Shown in pieces: positions 29,825 through 40,828 of a stretch of 64,000 nt of DNA. The position numbers and the translations under genes were made by a program. The DNA comes from Euborellia annulipes. Taxonomy: Eukaryota; Arthropoda; Insecta; Dermaptera; Anisolabididae. The stretch spans positions 97,971 to 161,970 of the forward strand of contig JAKCPI010015784.1 of NCBI GenBank assembly GCA_023213315.1. Reading direction: 5' to 3'. Every line of letters begins with the position of its first letter. Position 1 is the first letter of the stretch. The notes under the pieces were generated by a model that worked only from the letters and a program-made list of their open reading frames with translations, was not told the DNA's origin and ran no database searches.

Positions 29825-32800
29825 TCAAATCCCATCGAGAAAAGAATAAAAATATTAGAACTTGTTAAATATGGATATCATCTGTGAAGTTTTTGAGAGC
29901 GTGAAGATTTTAAAAATAAAACAGAGAATATATATTCTGAATAGGAGTAATAAATCAAAGAAATTGTTGGCCTCCGAAGGCGGGCGCAGCGGCTAGTAGT
30001 ATATATATTTATTTATTTATACCTTTACAAATTTAATTAATTAAATAACTCCAATATTGGCGAATGGCTACCGGGGGGGATCGATTAACGCCCCTGTTCC
30101 TCGAGGCCGAGATTCAACGGTGACAGGTTTATATAATAATAATAATAATAATAATACCTAGTCTACATTCCAATAATTCTATATTAATAATACAGAGTGT
30201 AGGCCTATGTGCTTATTGATCTATGAAAATCAGGAAAACAAAAGGTTGGCATTTGTAAATTATAACACAAAAATGAAAAGCCAGCGGGTCATTTCGATTG
30301 TTATTTAAAGAGGGGGGTCCGAATTAACAAGAGGGCTATTTAAAATTAACAAATTTTACTTTTTCTACAAGCTTTTATAAGAAAATTTTAATAATTACCT
30401 AAGTAATAGGAGAACTCCAATGTGATCTTTTATTATTAATGCCAGTTTGCATAAAAAAGCTCTTTCACTTAACATAGCTTTAAATTATAAGCTTTAGCAA
30501 ATGTGTTTTTTTTAACTTAAAATCTCAGTTTTCCAAGGACTTCTTTTCGGCAGCTTAGGCCATATAAGACTCTGATTTGGTATCCAATAAATAAAATTTT
30601 CTTCTAGTATAATGTAAACAAATTAATAATACAATTTTTTTTTTAAATAAATAAAATAAATTATTGATTTTAAATAATTGAATTGGTAATAATAAAAAAT
30701 TCAATAATGACATTTTAATAAAAGATAATTTTTATTAATTATTAAAATTATAACAATTAATTTTAATAATTATTATTAATAATTTCCTCATTGATGTTCT
30801 AAACTTTCTTAATTTAATAGTTAATGGTGTTTTATTATTTTTACTAGCCGCGGCGCCCGCATTCAGGATTTTTGGCCGAAACTGTCCGAAACCGTAATCT
30901 CGATCGCTTCCTCGAAATATTAATTCATTTTTAATTATACGAAAAGTTAAAATATTCTTTATTTTTTAAAGGTTGCCATTTCGATACTAACTTTAATTTT
31001 GCCTTTCTGAGGACCACAATTTTGTAACTTAGATGATGATGCCTATCGGTGTCAAAACATCAACTAGATTCAAATAAAAAAAAAGAAAGAAAATCTGTCT
31101 GTAATTTATTTATCTTTAGTAATAGATTTCTCATTTTTTTTTTTTTTTTATTAAGAGAAGTTTATTTTATTTTTCGATGACTGGATGGATATAAAACATT
31201 TATTAATGTCTAATCGCAGCATATGACGGTGTTGGTGTGCGCCCCGTCATTCGAACAGGTGGCCAAGCTCCTCTGGCTCCCCGCTGCTTATAATCTCGTT
31301 GTATGTATCCTTCCTAATAATTATTCGAATAAGGATGACTATTAGGTAGCTCCTCTATACGTATAGATAATAGAGATGTTTCTGTGCTGTTTTTTTTCCT
31401 TTAAAATATTACTATTAAATAGACAAAAGATCGAAACCCTCGATCCTTGGTATACAAGGCAGGCGCACTATCAACTATGCCAAGCCCGAGGGCATGTTTA
31501 TAAAATAAAAGGAAATGAAATAACAACAATTAAACCCAAAGGGACTCAAACACAAAGAATACATTATCATTATTTTGATAGAGATTCAAAGAGATGTAGA
31601 GTATATATATTATTAGTTGTAAATTAAAAAAAATTTTTAAAACAATATATGAAATTTACAAAAAAAAATAATTAAATAAAAATGTTAGTATACACATAGA
31701 AAAAAATAACTAATTAGAATGAAATAATTAAATTAATATAAACAATAAATTGACATTTATGAGTGAATGAATTCCATTTAACCCTTTCTTTTTGGGAGTA
31801 ATAACCTAAAAAATGAACAAAAACTAACCTTTTCTTCCCTTATATAGCTCAAGGTCTTTAAATACACAGGTTGGCCAGAAACTAGTAAATAAACAATTTT
31901 CAGGTCACAGTTTTTGATTGGTCCACGTCATGAAGCTCCTCCTTGCATATATTTTTCTATTTGGTAGCATTGTTGACTGCCTATAACCTAGTTCACATTC
32001 ATTTTGTTTTATTTACAAATTGTATTGTTTCGGACTAAACTAATTTAGACCCTGGTATTTATACTGCTTTATTAATAATATGCCGTGTATAAATTTTTAT
32101 AAATTGTTTGTTTCGAACGATTTTTTACAAAAGGAGTAGCTCTATGACGTCACTCTCTTGAAATGGAAAAAATGTAAACAAACCGAGTTTGACCCCCCCC
32201 TGATATAGCTGAAAAAAAAATCTTTTATTATTTAAATTTTCCAACATTCTTAAATGCACACCCTCCCCAATAAGTTGACAGTCAATTATTTATTTATTTT
32301 TTTAGGCTAAAATGCCATTCAAGTCACAAGAAGCTAAAAAATAAAAGAATTTGCATATGAAAGGTAAACAAAATTCCTATTCTCCATGGCAAATGTCATT
32401 TTTGCGATCATTTTTGAATGTCATACAAAACATTGACATATTAAAGATTAACGATCTTTTTGACACTGTAGTTTTTTCTTTAAAAAAAAAAAAAAAAATA
32501 ATAAACACGTTTATAAATATTTATCTATATCTTTAAAAAAATTATATTTTTTTTTCTTTATGATGATGAATGTATGCAATTTTTAAATTTATTCTAAAGG
32601 TTATCTGTCAAATATAAAATATTTTCTAAAAATAGTAAGTAGGCATTCAAAATTGCGTATTTGATTTTTATTGTGTTGGATTATTAGAGATTTGAATACC
32701 AAAATAACCTTTTGATTTGGAATCTTATATCTTAAATATTGTTAAAGAGCTTCAGGAAGACATATTGAATCTTTAGCCCGAAACTACTGAGGCATTTTAA

Positions 32801-32990
32801 AGTATTTTTTTATGCGGTTTTTTTTTTAAATAATTTAAATTCGTGAGCATTTTACATAATATAATGGTTTTGTTTTTAAATTGTGTTAAATTAAAAAATA
32901 TTTTTTTAGACTTAGGATTATAATTAATAATAATAATTATTATTATTAATTAATTATTATTATTATTATTATTAATTAATTATTATACAG
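29825..32990. other. AT-rich region with scattered decayed repeats
   Basis: A Helitron-type end (CCGAAGGCGGGCGCAGCGGCTAGT, 29972-29995), a possible 5S-SINE fragment (GGCTACCGGGGGG, about 30065-30125), (AAT)n at 30135-30157, a SINE-tail piece (TTTTCGGCAGCTTAGGCCAT, about 30545) and another Helitron-type end (ACTAGCCGCGGCGCCCGC, 30843) are visible. Long A/T runs with AT-dyads immediately precede the Tc1 element. No gene is supported. Confidence 0.45.
31425..31496 (-). repeat. tRNA-like SINE head, second subfamily
   Basis: Minus strand: GCCCTCGGGCTTGGCATAGTTG gives an A box, followed by a CCTTGTATACCAAGG dyad and GAGGGTTTCGATC as a B-box remnant. It is the inverted relative of 23024-23090. Body and tail are not recognisable. 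Confidence 0.5.
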
Positions 32991-32997
32991 TGCGTTT

Positions 32998-34587
32998 CAT
33001 ATTTATAACCCATCTTGAAGTTTTAAAATAAAATAAATAAAATCAATAAAATAAATAAATCTTTGCCTTAATTTTAATGCAAATATAAATGAGAAACATT
33101 TTTGTTATAATTTTACTACAAATAATTTCAATATATTAGAATTTTCAAAGAAATAAAGAAAAATCGTCCTTTTTATTCGTTTCATATTTATAACCCAGTC
33201 GTTGATCCTTGCAGTTGAAAGTCAATAAATAGAATTATTTAAATTTTCTTTAAAGTCATTATTTAGTAATTAATATTTTTACAAGATGCCACGTGGGTTA
33301 TCTTTAAACGATATTGAAAAGGGTAAAATTTTAGCTTTTAAAGAGGAAGGGTTAACAATAAGCGAAATCTCTAGAAAAATTAACCGAAGTCGCCGAGTAA
33401 TCCAAAATTTTTTAAAAAACCCTGACCTATATGGCAAAAAAAAGCGTAGGGGAAGAAAAAGAAAACTTTCTTCCCGAGAAGAAAGAAAAATTTTAAGATC
33501 GGCAAGCAACTCGGACCAAAGTTGCAGTAAAATGACCGCTCTTGTTGAAACAAAGGTGTCTAAAACAACTGTTTGGCGGACATTACGACGAAGTCCTATC
33601 ATATGTAGGAACAAAATGAAGAGTGTTCCACGAATAACTGTTCATCATAAGAATGCTCGGCTCGAGTTCGCAGAAAACAATATGGCTACAGATTGGTCAT
33701 CCGTGAGGATTTTTCATGAATTTTTATTATGTAAGTTTCTTTTATTTTTACCTTTTAATTTTTTTTAGATAATTTTTTCTGATGAAAAGAAATGGAACTT
33801 AGATGGGCCAGACGGATTTCGTTCATACTGGCGAGATCTAAGAAAGGAACCTCTATATTTTTCCAAGAGGAATTTTGGTGGAGGCTCCTTGATGATGTGG
33901 GGCGCATTTTCTGCTTCAGGATGTTTGGATATTCAATTCACATCATCTCGAATGAACAGTAGAGATTATATCCAAGTCCTTGAAAAAAGTTTAATTCCAT
34001 TTTTGAGAGAACATCCCGAAAAAACATGGATTTTTCAACAAGACAATGCCAGAATTCATACCAGTCGCGAAACCATGACTTGGATGGAGAATAATTCCAT
34101 CAATGTAATGAAGTGGCCTGCTTGTTCACCCGATCTAAACCCTATTGAGAACATTTGGGGAATACTTGTGAGACGTGTATATGCCGGAAATCGTCAATAT
34201 GACTCGACAAATCATTTGAAAGAAGCAATTGTTAAGGAATGGCGACAACTCGATAAAGAGTTGATAAAAAATTTAATTAACTCTCTCAAAAAAAGAATTA
34301 TTGGTGTTATAAAACTCAAGGGAGGTCCAATTAATTTTTAATAAATTGTATTAATGTTATTTTGTTAAATATTCAATATGGGTTATAATTATGAAACGCA
34401 CACAAATGACTATTTTTCTTTATTTCAGCAAAACTATCAGATTATTGAAATGAATTGCAGGAAATTCATTACAAAATGGTTTATCACTCATGTTTGGATT
34501 AGATTTAAGCCAAAAATCTTTTCTCAGCCTGAAAAATATTGAGCATTTTAAAAATTTAAATGTGGGTTATAAATATGAAACGCACTG
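32998..34587 (+). mobile_element. Complete Tc1-family transposon with IR/DR ends
   Basis: The TIR begins CAGTGCGTTTCATATTTATA and is inverted at the right end; TA flanks both sides (32996-32997 and 34588-34589). A second copy of the CGTTTCATATTTATAACCCA motif sits about 180 bases inside each end (33178-33197 and 34378-34401). This gives the two-site-per-end IR/DR layout known from Sleeping Beauty and Bari3-type elements. At 1590 bp with an apparently open transposase it may be a recent arrival. Confidence 0.93.
33286..34341 (+). CDS. Tc1-family (DD34E) transposase with one intron
   Basis: The enzyme binds the TIR motifs and cuts and pastes the element in the nucleus. Exon 1 (33286-33702) codes 139 residues: a first helix-turn-helix (about 8-45), a GRKRK basic linker (about 56-60) and a second helix-turn-helix (about 75-105). 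A 66-bp intron (33703-33768) with GTGAGG and TTTTTTTAG is needed to join DWSS to IIFSDEKKWN in frame; without it the frame stops. Exon 2 (33769-34341) adds 190 residues. Catalytic residues are the Asp of FSDEKKW, the Asp of QQDNARIH and, 34 residues later, the Glu of PNPIE-type LNPIENIW. The 329-residue length fits the family. Splicing is inferred. An alternative GTAAGT at 33731 would create a stop. Confidence 0.88.
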
Positions 34588-34589
34588 TA

Positions 34590-34765
34590 GAAAATGCAAA
34601 TTTATATTGTATTTAGTATTGTTTTATATTGTATTTTGTATTGCTTTATATTGTATTTAATATTGTTTTATATTGTATTTTGTATTGTATTTAGTACGTT
34701 ATTTATGTAATGTTTTGGTATGGCTTCTGGCCGAAAGCCAAATAAATGAAAAAAAAAAAAAAACT
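34590..34765 (+). repeat. Retroelement-like 3' end with short tandem repeats
   Basis: Several copies of a 20-30-bp unit around TATTGTTTTATATTGTATTT are followed by a hairpin (GGCTTCTGGCC, GAAAGCC), AATAAA and poly-A. This looks like the 3' end of a truncated LINE. No coding is attached. The region to 34800 is poly-T/A. Confidence 0.45.
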
Positions 34766-34799
34766 ATATTATGAAAATTTTAATTTTTTTTTTTAATCT

Positions 34800-35460
34800 A
34801 AAAATATAAAAATCATTAGTATCCAACCCTAATAATTAAATAAAGTGGGAACAAAGTAAAAATGAATTTCGTATTTATTTAAAAATTAACGGCCAAATAA
34901 TTCAGCAATCTTGCAAAAGATGGCAGGCTAAACTAACGGCCGGCATTATTAGATCACTATATTTATATATTTTTATGCTGTTATAATTAATTTAATATAT
35001 TATATAGTAATATTTATAAACTATTCATTATTAAAACATCAAGCTCTCGGGGTTTGGCGTAGAGGTTAGCGTGCTAACCTCGTATACCAAAAGTCGCGGG
35101 TTCGGACCCCAGGCAGTCCGATGATTTTATTTAAGCCATTTGGATACCAAATGGCTTAAATAAGAATGCCTTGACCCCCAATATGTATAGATCTATTAAT
35201 CTCTATAACGGATATCGTAAAAATGTCTTAAATTGCCTAAGTTGCCGAAAAGACTGTGTGTATGTGTGTGTGAATGTGAGTGAGAAAAAAGTGAGTGTTT
35301 AAAAAAAAACCAACGAAAATCAAATAAATACATGAGATTAAATATAGCCCTACTATCTTGCCATCTGTTGGCAAATTTTCGTAATAGTTGGGCTATTTGT
35401 CTAACAAGTAAGTTTTAAGACACCTAATGCCATCTTATCGGCGAACAACTTGCTTCCTGA
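34800..35460. repeat. Copy of the ACAACGCCATC dispersed repeat, split by a SINE
   Basis: AATTCAGCAATCTTGCAAAA, GATGGCAGGCTA and, beyond the SINE, CTTGCCATCTGTTGGCAAAT and AATGCCATCTTATCGG correspond in order to 22630-23005 and 38465-38760. The divergence is higher than between those two copies. Confidence 0.6.
35043..35309 (+). mobile_element. tRNA-derived SINE, full length
   Basis: A box TGGCGTAGAGG and B box GGTTCGGACCC, then CAGTCCGATGATTTTATTTA, the TTGGATACCAAATGG dyad, GGCCTAAGTTGCCGAAAAGA and CTGTGTGTATGTGTGTGTGA, ending in poly-A. It lies inside the dispersed repeat at 34800-35460. Confidence 0.92.
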
Positions 35461-36202
35461 AGCCCCTTAAAACATAAATATTAATTTAATCGTTTTTTTT
35501 TTTTCTTAATAAATAACAACACGTATTAATCAGGTCTTTTCTTTGTTTCAGGTAAGCATCCAGATTCTCTAAAAATAAACCGTGTCACGGATGATGCATT
35601 TACATACAATGAGAAGATTTTATGTATTTAAATTTGTCTCTTTTTTTTCCGGGTGAGCTTGAACAATTCTACTTTTAAATAAATAAGTATATTAATTTAA
35701 AATTTTACATTGGCTGAGATTACTTGTCTAAATTCTAAGCAAATGAAGGGCTTTTCAGAAAAGAAACCTTTCCAATGGAACAGGGGCGTATATAGAAATT
35801 TTTTTCGGGGGGGGGGCCCGAACTCAAAAATTTTTCTGAGGAAAATTTTTTTTTTTTAAGAAACTACCCGAGTCGAAATCGAACGCCTGGTTTGAGTCTA
35901 CAAAACCTCAGAATCTAATTGTTGTCTAAGTAGACTTAACAGAATCAAACTAGGATTTGAAAGCATGGTTCCTATGGAAATTTGTTAGTCTGGTTTGGTT
36001 CTAAAAAGTCTACTTATGTCCCTTTTTGACAAGTTTAGACTCAGACCAGGTATTCGAAATACTAGTTTAAGTCTACCAGATCTACTATTACGACCAGCAG
36101 TATTGAATGCTGGAATCCTAGTTTAGGCCTATGAATTCTCATTTAAAATTTGTTTATATACATATAAACAGTGTGACAAAAAAGTTCTGATAATTTTGTT
36201 AG

Positions 36203-36402
36203 ATTAGCAAAGAGGTATGCTTGTTTTTTGGCAATGAGAAAAATAACTTTTAGAGTGTTTTCTTCAAATATTTCGAAGACATTTAATAGCACTTCACCGC
36301 TGATGAAGAAGTCCTATTAAATGCCATCGAAATATTTGAAGAAAACACTCTAAAAGTTATTTTTCTCAATGCCAAAAAACAAGCATACCTCTTTGCTAAT
36401 TT
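36203..36402. repeat. Foldback with CTGATGA centre
   Basis: TTAGCAAAGAGGTATGCTTG at the left is complementary to the right end, and arms of about 70 bases match almost perfectly. CTGATGA and CGAAAT occur near the centre, but no stem II can form between them. It looks like the other Penelope foldbacks in layout, yet the ribozyme is not supported. Confidence 0.6.
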
Positions 36403-36432
36403 ATACAACTTGGCACTCCACATTCGAAATTT

Positions 36433-36535
36433 TTTACTTTCTCTTACATCTATATATGTTAATATATATAGAGAGAAAGTATTGGATTCATGTCAAAAAT
36501 TCGATGTCGAGATTTTGATGGATCTTCACGTTTTG
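36433..36535 (+). mobile_element. M-family 5' fragment
   Basis: H1 is intact (TACTTTCTCTTACATC through AGAGAGAAAGTA) and the sequence runs through ATTTTGATGGATCTTCACGT before breaking off. Confidence 0.8.
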
Positions 36536-36869
36536 CTCTTCATTTCGCTACAATTAAATTCTTAAATAAAAGGAAAATCAAATTAATCTTTAAATAAAAT
36601 ATTTTTTGTTTAAATATCAATTTTCTTTAATTTGAGAATAAGATAACATATATTTAAAAAATTTTAAAAATTCCAAATGCTCTTCGTGTCGATTTCAATA
36701 TTTCTGGAGATTCATTACTGAAATTGTTTTAAAGAAAATATGGATGTAAAAATGAGTTTCCATCTCTATAGAGATAAAATATATAAAAATAAATCACATT
36801 AATTTTTATCTTGACTGTATATGTAGGCAGGCCTATACCATTAGCTATCACGTGTGGAAAAATATTTTT

Positions 36870-37360
36870 CTTTTCAGTAAGAACTTCATTTAGTTTTCTG
36901 GAAATGTGAAAAATATATAAATTAATTTTATAAATTTATAATCTTTTTTAATTTGTCTTCTTACCTTTCAAAATGACATGAATGGCCAATGTTCCTTGTA
37001 TTCATTTATTAAAATTAAAGTGGCTTCTTCAGGCCAATCTGTTTTTACAACTAAAATTTATAATGAATATAATTGAAAAAATTAAATAGAATATAAGATT
37101 ACATCTATATAAAAAAAATAAAAATAACAGCTAACCTTATCATTTTGTTTTGGCTTGTTTTTATAACGTTGACCCTTAAATAAATAAAAATAATTAATAA
37201 TAATAATGAGTGCTATCATCTAATAATAATAAAGAAAATTAATGAAAAAAATTAAAATAAAACTTACTTCTTTTTTATCGATAATAAATCCAAATATCCA
37301 AGGAATGAAAGAAAATGAAAGGTGGTCATCTATTAAAGCTTTGGCGCTGAGATCGTACTG
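36870..37360 (-). pseudogene. Broken, intron-containing Myb/SANT-like gene fragment
   Basis: Minus strand: an exon-like piece ending GAAAAAAGAA-type text before GTAAGT (37267 downward), a 39-base piece bounded by AAG and GTTAGC (about 37136-37174), and a piece after TTTTAG reading VKTDWPEEATLILINEYKEH (about 37050-36966), closed by GTAAGAAG. A further piece after TTTCCAG includes KLNEVLTEKKNIF. W-x-EEATLxLIxxYKEH fits the first helix of Myb/SANT-like or trihelix DNA-binding domains. The frames between pieces do not join cleanly, so the gene is dead or captured in part. Confidence 0.5.
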
Positions 37361-37922
37361 TTTTTAATTTTTACCCGAGAGGATTAGAAGGTTCAAACCA
37401 GTACTTCCCGAGTCAAAATCGAACGCCTGGCTTGAACCTTTTAGTCCTCAATTGAAGACTGCAAGGTTCAAGCCAGGCGTTCAAGTACTGGTTTGAACCT
37501 TCTAATTCTCCTGGTAGGTTTAGTAGGCTTTAACCAAATTTTAATCCTATCAAATAACAAAGGAATTGAGGACTAAAAGGTTCAAACCAGGCGTTCAAGT
37601 ACTGGTTTGAATCTTCTAATTCTCCTGGTAGAATCAGTAGGCTTTCACAAAATTGTAAATAAATAACATCCCATCAAATAACAAGGGAATTCAGGACTAA
37701 AAGGTTCAAACCAGGCGTTCGATTTCGACTCGGGTATACTTCTTTTCACACGAAATTTTTTGAGGAACATTTTTTCTATTGCGGAACCAAAGTTGTCCAT
37801 CGTGCGGCAAAATTTGTTGCGCTGATGTCTGTATATCCCTATATATGTATATGTGTTTGGGAAATTTCGGGGGGGCCCGGGCCCCCTCGGCCCCCCCCCT
37901 TAAATACGCCCCTGCAATGGAA

Positions 37923-38139
37923 CAATTCTGAGCTTCATAAAAGGATTTGGGCCCCTCTATTCCTAATCTAAAATAATGAAAACAACCCCAAAATAAGTAC
38001 TAGTACTTTTCTGTCAATTATAAAATTTCAACCTTAAAATAAAGAATATTTTTTTTTTTTTTTTTTGGGGGGGTGGCGAGGATTCGAAGGAAATGTGAAA
38101 TTTTAGGGGAGGAAGAATTTTATCATTTTACTGTATCTA
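37923..38139. other. Short unique spacer
   Basis: AT-rich with T and G runs at 38049-38072. No feature was recognised. Confidence 0.4.
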
Positions 38140-38770
38140 TTCTTAAGGGATTTCATGAGCGACGTCTAAACGTACTTTAAAAAAACTAGACTATTATAAG
38201 GGATTTTTCAATGCGGTTTTTTTTAAATGTATTAAATTCATACGGGATTATTGGGACATAGAGCTATAATTTTTTTAATCACTTATTAAAAAATTATCGT
38301 AATTAATTTTTTTGTTATCAAGCAAATACAAAAAAAACAATCTATCCCAATAATCTTTAATTTTTTTAAATTTAAAAATGAATTTATTGTTATTATTAAT
38401 CAGATATTAATTAAGAAATTTTTAAAATAAGCTTAGATGATTTATTTAAAAAACCAACTGTCAAATTAGTTCAGCATTCTTGCAATAGATTGCAGGCTAC
38501 TCTAACAGCTGATCCCCTTTTGGCCTATATTTATATATTTTTATGCTTTTATAAAAGATACATAATATATAATAACATTTATAAAGTATTTATTGTTAAA
38601 AGATCAATGAAAATCAACCAAATGCATTAAATATTATTAGCTACCATTCTGACATCTCTTGGCAAATTTTTGAATTACTTGATTTTTTGGGCATACTTTT
38701 TATGACACACAACGCCATCTTATCGGGAAAAACATGCGTAACACCTTCGGTTCTATTCCGCCTTAATAAA
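38140..38770. repeat. Copy of the ACAACGCCATC dispersed repeat, uninterrupted
   Basis: GAGCGACGTCTAAACGTACT through AACGCCATCTTATCGG match 21830-22920 with the PLE removed, and the site AAAAAAAACAATCTATCCCA is the empty equivalent of the PLE target at 22013. Confidence 0.7.
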
Positions 38771-39127
38771 AACGCCGATTCTGGTTGAGTTGAAAAGGAT
38801 TCTCTCTTTTAAAATGAATTTGAATAAATATGGACGGGATTTAAGTGGCTTCAGTTATTGAAACGGTCTATTTATTATTTGGAAGAAGAGATTAAATACA
38901 AAAAAAAATCAAATCAAATGCTAATCGGTTAACATCTGTTGGCAAATGGCCGGCCGTCGCCGCCCGCCTCTTCTTCTTTCCTCTTCCTACGCCTCCACCA
39001 CCATCACGTGTTCTCATGCAAATTTTCATACTCCACTTGCGCGTCTCCCTTCCAACTAAGTTGATTTTTTTTTTTTTAATTATTTCGTTCTTCTACCTTC
39101 CCCTCTCCCAAGCCATCTATTTTTTTT
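38771..39127. other. Unique, partly GC-rich DNA
   Basis: It contains GGCCGGCCGTCGCCGCCCGC at 38949-38968 and a pyrimidine-rich stretch. No open frame has coding character. It may be host non-coding DNA. Confidence 0.35.
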
Positions 39128-39268
39128 TACTTTCTCTTACCCTATATATGTTAATATATTGGAGGAGAAAGTATTGGATTCATGTCAAAAATTCGATGTC
39201 GAGATTTTGATGGATCTTCACGTTTTGAGGTCCCCTGAGTCCAAAAAAGTGGTTTTCGCGGCATGGTC

Positions 39269-39301
<33 letters not shown>

Positions 39302-39367
39302 CTGTGAACAAAATATCTCAAGAACGAAAAGAGCTTTGAGATTGAAATTTTATATTTAAGTTAAGCC
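39128..39367 (+). mobile_element. M-family repeat, 5' third
   Basis: H1, the TTCATGTCAAAAATTCGAT block and a long (GT)n tract (39275-39303) are present. It ends in the AAATTTTATATTTAAGTTA block, then fuses to unrelated DNA. Confidence 0.85.
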
Positions 39368-39850
39368 CTAGAGTTCAAAATTTCATTACAAAACTCCATT
39401 CAAACAGATGGACGGACACTCCACAATTATATATTTATAGATTATTTGAAATTTCGACCACTCTTTTGGACGTCTCTTTTAATATCGTTCCTTTGATTAG
39501 CGAGATGACAAGTGGCAAATGACGTTGTGATTGAGAAAGAGGAAAAGAAGGAGGAGAAGGAGGAGGTGAGTGTGGGTCAGTATGACGGACTGGCTGGACC
39601 ACTGGCCCTTCCCCCTTTGACCCTGCTCCTGCTCCCGGAAGCCCATCAAGTGGGCCGGGGCTAAGAAGCATATGGCGCCAGCACGGCACACATTTCCCTC
39701 TCTCTCTCTTGATATTTACAAATAACAACATTTGTTGATATATTATTATTATTTGTGTTTCATTTGTAATATCAAACATATTTTAGGGTAAGCCGGGGAT
39801 TAAAGGTCTACGGGTAAAACGGACCACAATAAATAAAGGCCGGATTTTAA
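39368..39850. other. Unique GC-richer DNA
   Basis: A proline/serine-rich open frame on the minus strand (39435-39779) comes from a GGAGGAG repeat at 39549-39567 and has no recognised domain. Codon use is not convincing. No TE ends were seen. Confidence 0.35.
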
Positions 39851-40145
39851 GCAAAATTTCGGTATGAAAATAATTTCCTGTAATCCCTAAAAGGCCCTCT
39901 TTAGCGATAAAAAATTTCATTTCAAAAATCCAACGGGAAGTTTCCTAAATAAAGCGTGACAGACGGACGGACAGACAGACGGACATTAGGGAATTATATA
40001 CGTACATAGGTATTACTTTTACGAAATATTAAAAAGGACCAAAATATGGAAGGAAAGGCCCACCACAGGCCAGAATAGGGGAGGGGTCCGGGGGGGGGGC
40101 ACTAGACACAAAGCCCGCCGAAGGTGGGATTTACGCGGTTGCCAA
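39851..40145 (-). mobile_element. Helitron pieces of the GTCACGCTC subfamily
   Basis: Minus strand: GTCCGTCTGTCTGTCCGTCC, GTCTGTCACGCTTTATTTAG and AATTTCATTTCAAAAATCC-type text mark the 5' part (about 39890-39999). A plus-oriented piece with AAAGCCCGCCGAAGGTGGG (40109-40132) looks like a 3' hairpin. The intervening sequence is not alignable by eye, so this may be two fragments. Confidence 0.5.
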
Positions 40146-40342
40146 AGGATTTGTTTTACATGAATGTTTTTGCTGAATAATGCTTTGAATTATTTTTAAA
40201 AATTAACAACAGCCACTTTATCCCATCAATGATATATGTGCAAATATACGTAAAATAAGTTCAAATAAGCACGAAGGAAGAAAGCATGAAAACTCAAAAA
40301 AAAAAAAAAAAAAAAAAAAAACATGAAAAATTCAATCTCAAT

Positions 40343-40715
40343 TAGTGTTGGGTGATCAATCTGATACTTAGTATCAGATACGAACACAAAACGGGTACGG
40401 GCGCTAATAATCAGGTACTCGAGTATCAGTGGAAAAAAAAATTTCCGCAAGATGGAAAAAAATTTCGTCCTCTTAAAAAAAAAAGGCAAAATGATTTAAA
40501 CGGAATCTGGAAAAATTTCCCGCAGAATAAAAAAGAAGATTTAGTTCCATATAAAAAATTTTTTCGCAGGGCGGCAAACCTCCTAAGTTGAGGTAAAAAA
40601 AAATTTTTCAGCAGGGCTGAAAAAATTTGTATCGGGTAAAAAAGTATCAGGTACGAAAGAATACCTGTAACAGCTAGTACCTGATACAGCAAAATCGAGT
40701 ACTGACCCTTCCCTA
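40343..40715. mobile_element. hAT MITE with perfect 8-bp target duplication
   Basis: The ends TAGTGTTGGG and CCCTTCCCTA are inverted with two mismatches. ATCTCAAT flanks both (40335-40342 and 40716-40723). Subterminal AGTATCAGATAC and GTATCAGGTAC dyads resemble those of 15336-16524. The interior AAAATTTCCGC text resembles 49816 and 54102. Confidence 0.85.
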
Positions 40716-40828
40716 ATCTCAATACACTTAGTTTTTCGTAATTCGTGAAGAAAATTAAATATATAATGGCTGATTATAAAATTCAGCAATAAGCATTTTG
40801 GTTAAAATCCGGTCTCTACTTATAATAT

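Larger units (their letters stand above)
35867..37734. mobile_element. TIR element with host-like gene fragments
   Basis: The ends CCCGAGTCGAAATCGAACGC are inverted, with TA on each side. TIR-related units (GGCGTTCAAGTACTGGTTTG, TTCTAATTCTCCTGGTAG) recur several times in the right 350 bases. The interior holds a foldback (36203-36402), an M fragment (36433-36535) and broken Myb/SANT-like exons (36870-37360). No transposase was recognised, so it is non-autonomous. Confidence 0.75.
35781..37914. mobile_element. hAT MITE carrying a 1.87-kb TIR insertion
   Basis: CAGGGGCGTATATAGAA and AATACGCCCCTG are the ends, and CAATGGAA flanks both (35773-35780 and 37915-37922). Without the insertion at 35867-37734 it closely matches the MITE at 4619-4889, which acts as an empty-site control. 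Confidence 0.9.

Noticed and set aside
29568..29849. Plus-strand frame in the GC-rich island as a separate gene
   Set aside because: It overlaps the minus-strand frames, shows no recognised domain and lacks splice or start context, so it is only mentioned as an alternative.
36290..36320. Hammerhead ribozyme in the foldback at 36203-36402
   Set aside because: CTGATGA is present, but no stem II can form and GAAA is followed by T, so catalysis is unlikely.
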